From NCBI RefSeq assembly GCF_900107585.1, contig NZ_FNQM01000013.1, positions 42,712-106,711 of the forward strand: a stretch of 64,000 bases of DNA. The letters are read 5' to 3'. Below the pieces are notes generated by a model that had not been told where the DNA came from, ran no database searches, and worked only from the letters and a program-made list of their open reading frames with translations. Origin of the DNA: Rubrimonas cliftonensis (GTDB lineage: Bacteria > Pseudomonadota > Alphaproteobacteria > Rhodobacterales > Rhodobacteraceae). The translations under genes and the position numbers were made by a program. Positions 43,057-52,425 of this stretch are shown in pieces. How positions within the stretch are numbered: the first letter of the stretch is position 1; every line of letters starts with the position of its first letter.

Positions 43057-43929
43057 ATGACCCTGCTCGACTTCGTGAACTTCCACATCGTCCCCGGCCT
43101 GGTGCTGGGGTCGATCTATGCGCTCGGGGCCATCGGCGTGACGCTGGTGTTCGGCGTGATGCGCTTCGCCCATCTCGCTCATGGCGATCTGGCCACGCTG
43201 GGCGCCTTCATCGCTCTGGCCGTCGTGTGGGGGACCGGCCTGAATCCCTGGTTCGGCCTGCCGGCGGCGATGGCGTTCGCCGCCGGCGTCGCCATCGGCG
43301 CCGACCGGCTGTTCTACGCGCATCTGCGCCGCCGCCCGCTGATCCTCACCGTCATCGCGTCCCTCGGCGTGGCGCTGATGCTGCGCTCGCTGGTGCAGAT
43401 GGGCTTCGGCGTCGACAGCCAGAGCTATGTCCGCGGGATCGTGCGCCCCGACGATTATTTCGGCGTGCGCCTGCGCGACCGGGAGCTTCTCACGCTTCTG
43501 GCCGCCGGCCTTCTGGTGCTGGCGCTGACGCAGTTTCTCGCGCGCACGCGGCTCGGCAAGGCGATGCGCGCCATGTCGGACAATCCCGACCTCGCCCGGC
43601 TGTCCGGCGTCGACACCGGCCTTGTCACCGCGCTGACATGGGGGATCGTCGGGGCCCTCGCGGCGGCGGCGGGCTTCTTCCTTGGCCTCAACACCGAACT
43701 GCGCTCGATGATGGGCTGGCAGCTTCTGCTGCCGATGTTCGCCGCGGCCATTCTCGGCGGCGTCGGCCGGGTGGAGGGGGCGCTTGTCGGCGGGCTCGTC
43801 GTGGGCGTGCTGGAGGAATGCGCGGTGCTCGTTATCCCGGCGCAGTACAAGTCCGCCATGGCCTTCGCCGTGCTGCTGCTCATGCTGAGCGTGCGGCCTA
43901 CGGGGCTCTTCAGGGGGAAGGTGCTATGA
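43057..43929 (+). CDS. livH: Branched-chain-type ABC transporter permease (LivH)
   Basis: This 290-residue permease of the LivH branch has about eight helices. GLVLGSIYALGAIGVTLVFGVMRFAHLAHGDL at about 12-43 is the family signature, and MRAMSDNPDLARLSGVDT is the EAA-like coupling loop that contacts the ATPases. LLPMFAAAILGGVGRVEGALVGGL forms the C-terminal conserved part. The stop overlaps the following hydrolase as ATGA. Confidence 0.92.
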   Translation: MTLLDFVNFHIVPGLVLGSIYALGAIGVTLVFGVMRFAHLAHGDLATLGAFIALAVVWGTGLNPWFGLPAAMAFAAGVAIGADRLFYAHLRRRPLILTVIASLGVALMLRSLVQMGFGVDSQSYVRGIVRPDDYFGVRLRDRELLTLLAAGLLVLALTQFLARTRLGKAMRAMSDNPDLARLSGVDTGLVTALTWGIVGALAAAAGFFLGLNTELRSMMGWQLLLPMFAAAILGGVGRVEGALVGGLVVGVLEECAVLVIPAQYKSAMAFAVLLLMLSVRPTGLFRGKVL

Positions 43930-44816
43930 GCTGGAGCGGGTTCCGCGAGGCGCGGCTGCCCGGCCGGGGCGCGGAGATCTTCGCGCGCATCGGCGGCGAT
44001 GGGCCGCCGCTCCTGCTGCTGCACGGCTTTCCGCAGACCCATGAGGCGTGGCGCCGCGTCGCCCCCCGCCTCGCGCGCCGTTTCACGGTGGTCGCCGCCG
44101 ACCTGCGCGGCTATGGCCGGTCGGACGCGCCGGCGGACGACCCCGATCACGAGACCTACGCCAAGCGGGCCATGGCCGCCGACATGGTCGAGGCGATGCG
44201 GTCCCTGGGCTTCGGGCGTTTCTCGCTCGCCGGCCATGACCGCGGGGGACGGGTCGCCTACAGGCTGGCGCTCGACTGGCCGGCTGCGGTCGAGCGCCTC
44301 GCCGCGCTGGAGATCGCGCCCACTGCGATGTTCTGGCGCGCCTTCTCGGCGGAGATGGCGCTGAAGGCGTGGCACTGGCCGTTTCTCGCCCAGAAGCCGC
44401 CGACGCCGGAGCGGCTGATCGGCGCCGACCCGGTCTTCTTTCTCGAAACGCTGCTGCGGGACTGGTCGAAATCGAAGGATCTCTCCGCCTTCGACGGCGC
44501 GATCGCAGCCTACCGCGAGGCATTCGCCCCGCCTGAGCGCATCGCCGCCTTCTGCGCCGACTACCGCGCCGGCGCGGGCCCCGACCGCGCCCATGACGAG
44601 GCCGATCTGGCGGCCGGCCGACGCATCGCCGCGCCGGTTCTGCTGATGTGCGGCGAGCGCGGCTTCCCTGCGGCGAGCGGCGACCCAGCGGCGCACTGGG
44701 CTGGCTTCGCGCAGGATTTCCGGTGCAGGGTGGTCGACTGCGGCCACTTTCCCGCGGAGGAGGCCCCCGACCAGACCGCCGCCGCGCTGGAAGCCTTCTT
44801 CGGCGAGCCGGCCTGA
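43926..44816 (+). CDS. Haloacetate dehalogenase-like alpha/beta hydrolase
   Basis: This 296-residue alpha/beta hydrolase fits the fluoroacetate/haloacetate dehalogenase family. HGFPQT forms the oxyanion loop. GHDRGGRVAYR holds the nucleophile Asp with two Arg that bind the carboxylate. AWHWPFLAQ has the His-Trp halide pocket, and DYRAGAG a matching Tyr. CGHFPAEE carries the catalytic His. The predicted reaction is haloacetate to glycolate plus halide. The family also includes epoxide hydrolases, but the RxxR and HW features favour dehalogenase. It is embedded in the liv-type operon by overlaps on both sides. Confidence 0.75.
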   Translation: MSWSGFREARLPGRGAEIFARIGGDGPPLLLLHGFPQTHEAWRRVAPRLARRFTVVAADLRGYGRSDAPADDPDHETYAKRAMAADMVEAMRSLGFGRFSLAGHDRGGRVAYRLALDWPAAVERLAALEIAPTAMFWRAFSAEMALKAWHWPFLAQKPPTPERLIGADPVFFLETLLRDWSKSKDLSAFDGAIAAYREAFAPPERIAAFCADYRAGAGPDRAHDEADLAAGRRIAAPVLLMCGERGFPAASGDPAAHWAGFAQDFRCRVVDCGHFPAEEAPDQTAAALEAFFGEPA

Positions 44817-45763
44817 TGGAGTGGATCGGCCTCGCCACCTACGCCAGCCAGCTCGCCGTGTTCATGGGCGTCTATGCGATCCTGGCGCTGGGCCTGAACA
44901 TTCAGTGGGGCTTCGCCGGCCTGTTCAACGCCGGCGTCGCCGGCTTCTTCGCCGTCGGCGCCTACGCCTCGGCGATCTTCACCTCGGCGGCGGACCCTTC
45001 GCGGATCGGCGGATTCGAGCTGCCGGCGCCGGTCGGCTGGCTGGCGGCGATGGCGTTCGCGGGACTGGTCGCCTGGCCCGTCGGACGGGTCTGCCTGCGT
45101 CTGCGGTCGGACTATCTCGCCATCGCCACCATTGGCGTGGCCGAGATCATCCGCCTTGTCGCCCGGTCGGAGGGCTGGCTGACCGGCGCCGCCTCGGGCA
45201 TCGCCAACCTTCCGCGACCGCTCGCCGGGCCCGGCGGCAGCGCCGCCGCGGCGCTTGAGGGCAATCTCGGTTATCTCGCCATCGTGCTGGCGCTGCTGCT
45301 CGCCGCCTATCTGGCGGTCGAACGCCAGCTGCGCGCGCCCTGGGGGCGGATGATGCGCGGGATCCGCGACAACGAGACCGCCGCCCGCGCCATGGGCAAG
45401 GACGTCGAGGCCCGGAGGATGGAGGCGTTCGTCTTCGGCGCCGCGCTGATGGGCCTTGGCGGCGCGCTCTTCGCCCACTTCAACCGCTCGATCACGCCGG
45501 AGGCCATCGACCCCATGGTGGCGACCTTCCTCGTCTGGATCATGCTGATCCTTGGCGGTTCGGGGAACAACCGAGGGGCCATCCTCGGGGTGGTCGTGGT
45601 CTGGTCGATCTGGTCGATGAGCGAGATGCTGACCGACCGCCTGCCTGCGGAGTACGCGATTCAGGCGAAGTACTTCCGCGTCTTCCTGATCGGGCTGGCG
45701 CTGCAGCTCGTGCTGCGGTTCCGCCCCGAGGGCCTTCTGCCGGAGCGTCCGCCGAAGGGGTGA
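44816..45763 (+). CDS. livM: Branched-chain-type ABC transporter permease (LivM)
   Basis: This 315-residue permease of the LivM branch has about nine helices. ALGLNIQWGFAGLFNAGVAGFFAVGAYASA is the typical N-terminal block, and GRMMRGIRDNETAARAMGKDV is the coupling loop. The start shares a base with the preceding stop (TGATG). It completes the pair with LivH and ends the operon, with a hairpin behind it. Confidence 0.92.
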   Translation: MEWIGLATYASQLAVFMGVYAILALGLNIQWGFAGLFNAGVAGFFAVGAYASAIFTSAADPSRIGGFELPAPVGWLAAMAFAGLVAWPVGRVCLRLRSDYLAIATIGVAEIIRLVARSEGWLTGAASGIANLPRPLAGPGGSAAAALEGNLGYLAIVLALLLAAYLAVERQLRAPWGRMMRGIRDNETAARAMGKDVEARRMEAFVFGAALMGLGGALFAHFNRSITPEAIDPMVATFLVWIMLILGGSGNNRGAILGVVVVWSIWSMSEMLTDRLPAEYAIQAKYFRVFLIGLALQLVLRFRPEGLLPERPPKG

Positions 45764-45765
45764 GA

Positions 45766-45790
45766 CGCGCGGCCCGTCCGCCGCCGCGCG
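45766..45790. terminator. GC hairpin between convergent livM and L,D-transpeptidase genes
   Basis: An 8-base-pair stem CGCGCGGC / GCCGCGCG (45766-45773 with 45783-45790) with a nine-base loop lies in the 53-base convergent spacer. No T-tract follows on either strand, so termination is only suggested. Confidence 0.35.
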
Positions 45791-45816
45791 CCGCCATATC
45801 GTGCGAGGGTTCGCTC

Positions 45817-46551
45817 TCAGGCCCGGCCGTAGACGTCGGGCCACTCGCGCTCCTCCGCGCCCGGCAGGGCGAAGCGCGTGGCGTAGGTGAAGACGATGGG
45901 AAGGCCGGGCGTCGGCGCGTCGAAGCTGCGCCGGCCCTGCATCGCCGCCAGCACCTCGTCATGCTCCCATGCCAGCACGAAGGCGCTCAACTCCGCAATG
46001 CGCTCGACCCGCACGCAGCCGGAGGACAGCGCGCGCCGCTCCCGCTCGAAGAGCTTCGGCTTGTTGGTGCCGTGGAGGTAGATCGTGCCGCCCTCGTCGA
46101 AGCGGATCGCGGCGAGGCCGAGCGGGTTTCCCGGGCCGGGCGGCCGCACGCCATCCTCGTAGAGCCCCTCGCGCACCATCCGCGGCGTCGGCCGCCAGGT
46201 CGGGCGAAAGCGCACGACGCCGGACCGGACCTCTCCGATCGGCGAGGGCGTCCGGGGCGCGCCGACGATGGCGCGGCTGGTGAGCACCGGCTCGCCGTCC
46301 TCGAAGGCGATGACGTCAAAGCTCGGCACGTTCACCAGCACCGCCTTGCCCACGGCCGGCGGCGCCCAGTTCAGGCCCATTGCGGACAGCCTGTCGGCAT
46401 AGGTCGGAGGTTCTGGCGGCGCCGGAGGCGCCGCGACGACCGGCGCAGGGGGTGCGGCCGGAGCCGGAGACTCGGCACGGGCGCAGGCGGAACAGGCGGC
46501 GGCCGCTGCGCCGGCCATGAGGACGCGCCGGGTGATGATGGAATGGGACAT
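45817..46551 (-). CDS. L,D-transpeptidase (YkuD domain)
   Basis: This 244-residue envelope enzyme is of the YkuD fold. The N terminus (ITRRVLMAGAAAAACSACA) is a signal, possibly twin-arginine or lipoprotein, followed by a Pro/Ala linker. The catalytic region reads YLHGTN and, further on, LSSGCVRVE, giving the conserved His and nucleophilic Cys-x-Arg. It probably makes 3-3 peptidoglycan cross-links or anchors proteins. Monocistronic, convergent with livM. Confidence 0.88.
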   Translation of the reverse strand: MSHSIITRRVLMAGAAAAACSACARAESPAPAAPPAPVVAAPPAPPEPPTYADRLSAMGLNWAPPAVGKAVLVNVPSFDVIAFEDGEPVLTSRAIVGAPRTPSPIGEVRSGVVRFRPTWRPTPRMVREGLYEDGVRPPGPGNPLGLAAIRFDEGGTIYLHGTNKPKLFERERRALSSGCVRVERIAELSAFVLAWEHDEVLAAMQGRRSFDAPTPGLPIVFTYATRFALPGAEEREWPDVYGRA

Positions 46552-46811
46552 GGGCACACTCGTACAACTGGAACACTCGGCGAAAACTGGCGGGCCGAGG
46601 TTGACATGTTCTTGCCCGGGCCGGCGCGCGGCGACCGCTCCGCGCCCGACTGTTGCCCGCATGCGACGCATGTGGCGTCTTGGCGACGCGGTCAGCCTGT
46701 CGCGCAAGTCGGCGCCGGTCGGGCGGTCGGGATCAGCCGCGTCTTCGGGCGAAGACCGGGCGGCCGCGGCGGGAGTTGCGCCGCCCCGTTCTCACAGCCG
46801 GGACGCAGGCC

Positions 46812-47942
46812 TCATGCGGCGCGTCCCGGCCCCGGCGCCGCAAGACGCGCCGGATCGAGCGCCCGGACGACGGTTTCCGGCAGCGCGGCGGCGCGGCCGG
46901 CGACGAGGTCGGCAGCGAGCCGCGAAAGCGCGGGCGCCGTCTGTACGCCGTAGCCGCCCTGACCGGCGAGCCAGAAGAACCCTTCCGCCGCCGCCGAGAA
47001 GCCGACGACCGGCGTGCGGTCGGGCGCGAAGGTCCGCAGGCCTGCCCAGCTCCGCTCGACGCGCGTGACCGGCGTCGTCACCGCCTGTTCGTAGCGGTGC
47101 AGGCCCTCCGCCAGCACCATCTCGTCGGGCCAGGCGTCATGCGGCTCGACGGCGTCCTCGTCAGCCGGCGAGACCATGAGGCGGCCCGCCTCGGGCTTGG
47201 CGTAGAAGGTTTCCGCCGCCGACACGATCAGCGGCCAGCGCGAGACGTTGAAGCCGTCGGGCGCGGGCAGGATCGCCGCCGAACGGCGATAGGGCGTCAG
47301 CCCGACGGGGCGCAGGCCGGCCAGCGCCGCCACGGTGTCGGCCCAGGCCCCCGCGGCGTTCACGACCACCGGCGCCTCGAAGACGCCCTGCCGCGTCTCG
47401 GCCCGCCATGCGCCGCCCGACCGCGCCAGCGCGCCGACCGCGGCGCCGGTGACGATCAGCCCGCCGCGGACGCGCAGCAGGCGCGCAAGCCCCTGGAGCA
47501 GCCGGTCCACGTCGATGTCGCTGGCGGCGGGCTCATGGGCCGCCGCCGCCAGACCCTCCCGCCGCAGGATGGGAAACAGCGCGACGGCGTCCTCCGGCGC
47601 GATCCTCGCGATGCCGGACGCGCCGTCGAGATAGGCGTCGAGCGCCGATGTCTCGTCCTCGCGCGCGATCATCAGCTGGCCGCGGGGCGACAGCAGCGAT
47701 CGGTCCGAGACGCCCTCGGGCTCGGTGAGGAAGGGCTCGGCGCTGGCGTTGAGCGCCCTCAGCGTCGCGTTGCCGTAGTTGCGGATGTAGACGGCCGCCG
47801 ACCGGGAGGTGGCGTGGTAGCCGATGGCGGCTTCGCGCTCGAGCACGACCACCCGCGCGTCCGCGGCGATGAAGGCGCCCGCGCCCACGCCGGCGACGCC
47901 GCCGCCGATCACCAGCACGTCCGCCATCGTCGCCTCAGCCAT
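46812..47942 (-). CDS. FAD-dependent D-amino-acid oxidase-type oxidoreductase
   Basis: This 376-residue protein of the DAO family has DVLVIGGGVAGVGAGAFIAADARVVVLERE at the N terminus, the dinucleotide-binding fold. The C-terminal FWLAGQGGYGVQTAPALSRLAADLV resembles glycine/sarcosine/D-amino acid oxidases and dehydrogenases. It ends an operon of polar amino acid ABC genes (48-base gap), so its substrate is probably what that transporter imports. Exact specificity is open. Confidence 0.85.
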   Translation of the reverse strand: MAEATMADVLVIGGGVAGVGAGAFIAADARVVVLEREAAIGYHATSRSAAVYIRNYGNATLRALNASAEPFLTEPEGVSDRSLLSPRGQLMIAREDETSALDAYLDGASGIARIAPEDAVALFPILRREGLAAAAHEPAASDIDVDRLLQGLARLLRVRGGLIVTGAAVGALARSGGAWRAETRQGVFEAPVVVNAAGAWADTVAALAGLRPVGLTPYRRSAAILPAPDGFNVSRWPLIVSAAETFYAKPEAGRLMVSPADEDAVEPHDAWPDEMVLAEGLHRYEQAVTTPVTRVERSWAGLRTFAPDRTPVVGFSAAAEGFFWLAGQGGYGVQTAPALSRLAADLVAGRAAALPETVVRALDPARLAAPGPGRAA

Positions 47943-47990
47943 CGCTGGATCCTCCCAGAATTCGGCGCCGGATGTCGCTTCGCGCGCCGC

Positions 47991-48782
<792 letters not shown>

Positions 48783-48799
48783 GGGTCGGGGCGCTCCGG

Positions 48800-49477
48800 T
48801 CAGCTTCGGGCGAAGGTGAACCGGCGCTCCAGGCGCGCGCCGATGCGGGACAGGGTGAAGTTGATCGCGACGTAGACCAACCCGGTGAACAGGTAGAAGT
48901 CGATGATCATGTAGTTGCGCGCCATCGCCTGCTGCGACGCCAGCAGCAGCTCCACCACGCCGATGATCGAGAGCAGCGTGGTGCCCTTCACGATCTCCAG
49001 CGCCGTGTTCACCCAGGGCGGCAGCATCCGCCGGAACGCCTGCGGCAGCACGACATAGCGCAGCCGGTTCACGAAGGGCAGGCCGATGGACTTGGCGGCC
49101 TCCATCTGGCCCGAGGGGATCGAGCTGACCGCGCCGCGAAAATTCTCGGCGACATGGGCCGTCGCGAAGCCGCCGAGCGCGATGACCCCCGCCCAGAACG
49201 CCGAGACGTTCACGCCGAACAGCGCCAGCCCGTAATAGGTGAACAGGATCAGCACCAGCAGCGGGATGCCGCGCAGCACGTCGACATAAAGCCGCGCCGC
49301 CAGCCGCAGGCCGATCCAGCCATAGGTCAGCGCGACGCCGAGCAGCACGCCCAGCACGGTCGCCATGACGATGCTGAGCGCCGAGCTCAGCAGCGTGGCG
49401 CCGAGGCCCGACAACAGGCCGAACCGGGCGTTCCACAGTTCGAACGCGAAAGTGCCGGGGGTGAGCGCGAGGTCCAG
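48800..49477 (-). CDS. Polar amino acid ABC transporter permease 2
   Basis: This is a 225-residue permease of the His/Glu/Gln/Arg family. YVDVLRGIPLLVLILFTYYGL is the family N-terminal signature and SSIPSGQMEAAKSIGLPFVNRLRYVVLPQAFR the EAA loop. I propose a CTG start at 49477 (MDLALTPGTFAFEL) because AGGAG lies six bases upstream and no ATG or GTG exists; TTG 49414 would delete 21 residues. The frame is the same as the preceding permease, from which it is separated by a single TAG. Confidence 0.85.
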   Translation of the reverse strand: MDLALTPGTFAFELWNARFGLLSGLGATLLSSALSIVMATVLGVLLGVALTYGWIGLRLAARLYVDVLRGIPLLVLILFTYYGLALFGVNVSAFWAGVIALGGFATAHVAENFRGAVSSIPSGQMEAAKSIGLPFVNRLRYVVLPQAFRRMLPPWVNTALEIVKGTTLLSIIGVVELLLASQQAMARNYMIIDFYLFTGLVYVAINFTLSRIGARLERRFTFARS

Positions 49478-49486
49478 GGCGGGCTC

Positions 49487-50155
49487 CTAGCGGATGGCTG
49501 CGTAGCGGCGCTCGACCTGGCGCAGCGCGATGGCGATGGCGTAGGCGGTCAGCAGATAGAGGGCGCTCGCGGTCAGCCACGCCTCCATCACGCGGAACGT
49601 GTTGGCGTTGATCTGGCGGGCGGCGAAGGTCAGCTCCGGCACCGCGATGGCCGCGGCGAGCGAGGTGTCCTTGAAGAGCGAGATCAGGTTGTTGCTGATC
49701 GAGGGCAGCGTGATGCGGAACATCACCGGCAGCACGACGTAGCGCTGGCGCTGCCAGGGCCTGAGCCCGATGGCCTTCGAGGCCTCGACATACTGCCGCG
49801 GGATCGACTCCAGCCCGGCGCGGAACACTTCGCACATGTAGGCGCCGGCGTAGATCGAGAGCGCCGCCACGAAGGTCTCGAACTTGTCGAGAAAGCGCAC
49901 GCCGAGCTCCGGCAGGCCGAAATAGAGAAAGAAGATCAGCAGCAGCAGCGGGATGCACCGGATCAGCTCGACATAGATCCAGACCGCGCCCGACAGCAGC
50001 CGCCAGCGCGACAGGCGCGCATAGGCGGCGAGCAGGCCGATCAGGCAGCCGATCGCGAGCGACGCCACCGCGAGGCCGAGGCCCAGCAGCAGCGCATCCG
50101 CCAGGAACCCGGCGTTGCGGGTGATCACCGTCCAGTCGAAATGGTAGTCGATCAT
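49487..50155 (-). CDS. Polar amino acid ABC transporter permease 1
   Basis: This is a 222-residue permease, partner of the one downstream. WIYVELIRCIPLLLLIFFLYFGLPELG and the EAA loop ESIPRQYVEASKAIGLRPWQRQRYVVLPVMF are typical, with about five helices. ATG 50155 is the start. Upstream, between the binding-protein stop and this start, stands a perfect 14-base-pair hairpin. Confidence 0.92.
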   Translation of the reverse strand: MIDYHFDWTVITRNAGFLADALLLGLGLAVASLAIGCLIGLLAAYARLSRWRLLSGAVWIYVELIRCIPLLLLIFFLYFGLPELGVRFLDKFETFVAALSIYAGAYMCEVFRAGLESIPRQYVEASKAIGLRPWQRQRYVVLPVMFRITLPSISNNLISLFKDTSLAAAIAVPELTFAARQINANTFRVMEAWLTASALYLLTAYAIAIALRQVERRYAAIR

Positions 50156-50185
50156 CCGTCAGCAGACCCCGACCGGGGCGAAGCC

Positions 50186-50220
50186 GCGCCGGCGGCGCGC
50201 AGGCGCCGCGCCGCCGGCGC
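50186..50220 (-). promoter_or_regulatory. Strong hairpin between binding-protein and permease genes
   Basis: A perfect 14-base-pair stem GCGCCGGCGGCGCG / CGCGCCGCCGGCGC (50186-50199 with 50207-50220) closes a seven-base loop. It lies seven bases after the stop of the binding-protein gene on the minus strand and about 30 bases before the permease start. There is no T-tract. It probably stabilises the upstream message or attenuates the downstream genes. Confidence 0.78.
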
Positions 50221-50226
50221 GCCGCA

Positions 50227-51138
50227 TCAGGCGAACTCCCCCGGAAAGCCGACCTTCGGCACTTCGAGATCGACGCCGAACCACTTCTTGTAGGACGCGG
50301 CGAAGAGGTCGAAATCGACGCCCATCATCGCTTCCTTGTAGACGGTGTTGACCCAGTTGAGCCAGGTCGGGTCGCCCGGCTTCACGGCCGAGGCGTAGGA
50401 GTTCGGCAGCCAGCCATAGCCCGAATCGGCGAAGCGGCCCGGCGCCTGCTGCATCATCCAGCGGATCGCGGACTGGTCGGAGAGCGTGGCGTCGACCCTG
50501 CGGGCGTTGAGCGCCTGGATCGTCGCGTCCGGGCTGTCGTAGGCGTCGATCCTCGCCTCGGGCAGCGCCTTGCGGATCCAGTCCTCGAGAAAGACGTTCT
50601 GCATGCCGCCGACCGTGATGGTGGAGCCGGCGGCCCTCAGCGCGGCGAAGTCGGCATACTGGCTGTCCGCCAGCAGCATCAGGCCGACGCCCTCGCGGTA
50701 ATAGGGGATCGTGAACTCGACCTGCTGGGCGCGGCCCGGCGTGACCGTCATCCACTGCACCACGATGTCGACCTTGTCGGTGATGAGGCTCGGGATGCGC
50801 GCGTCGGAGCCCTGGATGACGAACTCCACCGCCTCGGGGTCGTCGAACAGGCCCTTGGCCAGCAGTCTGGCCATGTCGATGTCCATGCCGGCGAGGTCGC
50901 CGTTGGCGTCCTGGAAGTGCCAGGGCGGGTTCGTGCTGCCGGTGCCGACGATCAGCCGCCCGCGATCCTTGATCGCGTAGAGCTTGCTGTCCCCGGTCGC
51001 CTGGGCCTTCGCCCCGTTCGCCGTCGCCAGCGACGCCGCGGCTGCGCCGGCGATGCCGAGCGACAGCAGGCTGCGCCGCTCCAGTCCTGCGCCGCGCCGC
51101 GCTTCGGTTTCGTCGCCCGGTTTCGCTTCCTCGGTCAT
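50227..51138 (-). CDS. Polar amino acid ABC transporter substrate-binding protein
   Basis: This 303-residue periplasmic binding protein is of the amino acid (family 3) type. A twin-arginine-like signal, LERRSLLSLGIAGAAAASLATA, ends near AKA at about residue 45. GRLIVGTGSTNPPWHFQDANGDLAGMDIDMARLLAKGL is the canonical first lobe with the ligand-binding aromatic and Asp residues. It is the first gene of a five-gene operon ending in an FAD oxidase. The ligand may be an amino acid or a derivative. Confidence 0.9.
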   Translation of the reverse strand: MTEEAKPGDETEARRGAGLERRSLLSLGIAGAAAASLATANGAKAQATGDSKLYAIKDRGRLIVGTGSTNPPWHFQDANGDLAGMDIDMARLLAKGLFDDPEAVEFVIQGSDARIPSLITDKVDIVVQWMTVTPGRAQQVEFTIPYYREGVGLMLLADSQYADFAALRAAGSTITVGGMQNVFLEDWIRKALPEARIDAYDSPDATIQALNARRVDATLSDQSAIRWMMQQAPGRFADSGYGWLPNSYASAVKPGDPTWLNWVNTVYKEAMMGVDFDLFAASYKKWFGVDLEVPKVGFPGEFA

Positions 51139-51268
51139 TGTCAAACCCTCTCTCCCTTGGCCCCTCGACGCTAGCATGCAATCGCGCCCATGCGAGCGCA
51201 TTGCGCACGAAAAGGGGGGGGTCCGGGGTCTGCTGACCTCAAAGGCGGCGCCGGGCGGCCGCAGCGCC

Positions 51269-51307
51269 CCGAGATCAGGCGCCGAGATCGGGCGCCGAGA
51301 TCGAGCG
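51269..51307. repeat. Three 13-bp tandem repeats
   Basis: Three head-to-tail copies of CCGAGATC(A/G)(G/A)GCG occupy 51269-51307, in the spacer between the LacI-type regulator and the binding-protein gene. Just to the left, 51211-51219 holds a run of G. They could be protein-binding sites or replication slippage. Confidence 0.7.
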
Positions 51308-51344
51308 CCGGGGGCGGACATGCTGAGCGCGGCGCCGCGCCCTC

Positions 51345-52361
51345 TCAGCTCCCGGCCGGGGCGCGCCCCAGCGACCCGCGCAGCATCAGCTCGACGTCGA
51401 TGGCGCGGCTCTCGACCGTCTCGCCGTCGACCATCGCGCAGAGCATCTGGGCCGCGGCGCGGCCCATCCGGCGGTGCGGCACGCGGATCGTGGTCAGCGG
51501 CGGATCGACGGCGACGGCGAGATCGATGTCGTCGAAGCCCACCACCGAGACGTCCGCCGGCACGCGGAGCCCCAGAGACTTCGCCCCGATCAGCGCGCCG
51601 GCGGCCAGCACGTCGTTGCCGCAGACGACGACGCCGGGTCGCGGCGCGCGCCGGAGCAGCGCGACCGCCGCGGCCGCCGCGGCGTCGAGGTCGTAGGGGA
51701 TTTCTAGGAGGTTCTCCGCCGCGAGGGCGACCCCGCGCGCGTCCAGCGCTTCGCGCACCCCCGCGACGCGGGCCGCGGCGCGGTCGTTGTCGGCGGTAAG
51801 CCCCGACAGCATGGCGATCCGGCGATGGCCGTGGTCGAGCACCAGTTCCGCCATGCGCCGCGCGGCGGCGCGGTTGTCGAACCCTACGAAGGGCGCGCCG
51901 GCCGCCTCGGACGTCGCCCACAGAAGCAGATGCGGGACGCGCCGCGCGTTGAGGAGTTCGAGCGTCTCCGCCGGGCGCGAGTGGCCGATCAGCGCGATCG
52001 CGTCCACGCCGCGGGCGAGCAGGGCGCGCACCTTTCGCGCCTCCGCGGCGACGTCGTAATGCGACGTCGCGACGAGCAGCGTGACGCCGCGCTCCGACAA
52101 CTCCTCCTCCATCGCCTGGATGCCGCGGGCGAAGATCGCGTTCTCCATGGTGGGGATGATCGCCCCGAAGGTGTTGGTGCGGTTGGAGGCGAGCGCCCGG
52201 CCGCCGAAATGCGGCGTGTAGCCCAGCGCCGCGACGGCGGCCTCGACACGCTCGCGCGTCGCCTGCCGAACCCGCGCCGGCGCGTTCAGCGCGCGCGAGA
52301 CCGTGGCGGTCGAGACCCCGGCGAGCCGGGCGACGTCGGCGAGCGTTGAGGCGGCGAGCAC
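51345..52361 (-). CDS. LacI-family transcriptional regulator
   Basis: This 338-residue regulator has the LacI helix-turn-helix TLADVARLAGVSTATVSRALN at about 6-26 and hinge helix VAALGYTPHFGGRALAS, then a periplasmic-binding-protein-like sensor domain with NDVLAAGALIGAKSLGLRVPADVSVVGFDDIDLA. It is divergent from the TRAP/dehydrogenase operon, and the spacer carries two perfect LacI-type operators, so it most likely controls that operon and itself. Its inducer should be the substrate or an intermediate of that pathway. Confidence 0.93.
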   Translation of the reverse strand: MLAASTLADVARLAGVSTATVSRALNAPARVRQATRERVEAAVAALGYTPHFGGRALASNRTNTFGAIIPTMENAIFARGIQAMEEELSERGVTLLVATSHYDVAAEARKVRALLARGVDAIALIGHSRPAETLELLNARRVPHLLLWATSEAAGAPFVGFDNRAAARRMAELVLDHGHRRIAMLSGLTADNDRAAARVAGVREALDARGVALAAENLLEIPYDLDAAAAAAVALLRRAPRPGVVVCGNDVLAAGALIGAKSLGLRVPADVSVVGFDDIDLAVAVDPPLTTIRVPHRRMGRAAAQMLCAMVDGETVESRAIDVELMLRGSLGRAPAGS

Positions 52362-52425
52362 GAGGTTCCTTCCGGGCGACGGCGCTGGAGACGGCTCCTA
52401 TGCCTAAGCTTGTTCAACACACCTG

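Noticed and set aside
49487..49489. TAG between the two permeases as a recoded codon giving a fused protein
   Set aside because: AGGAG followed by CTG at good spacing explains a separate start, and ABC permeases of this family are normally separate chains of this size.
51269..51307. Tandem repeats as a CRISPR array or plasmid iterons
   Set aside because: There are only three contiguous 13-base units, without spacers and without cas or replication genes nearby.
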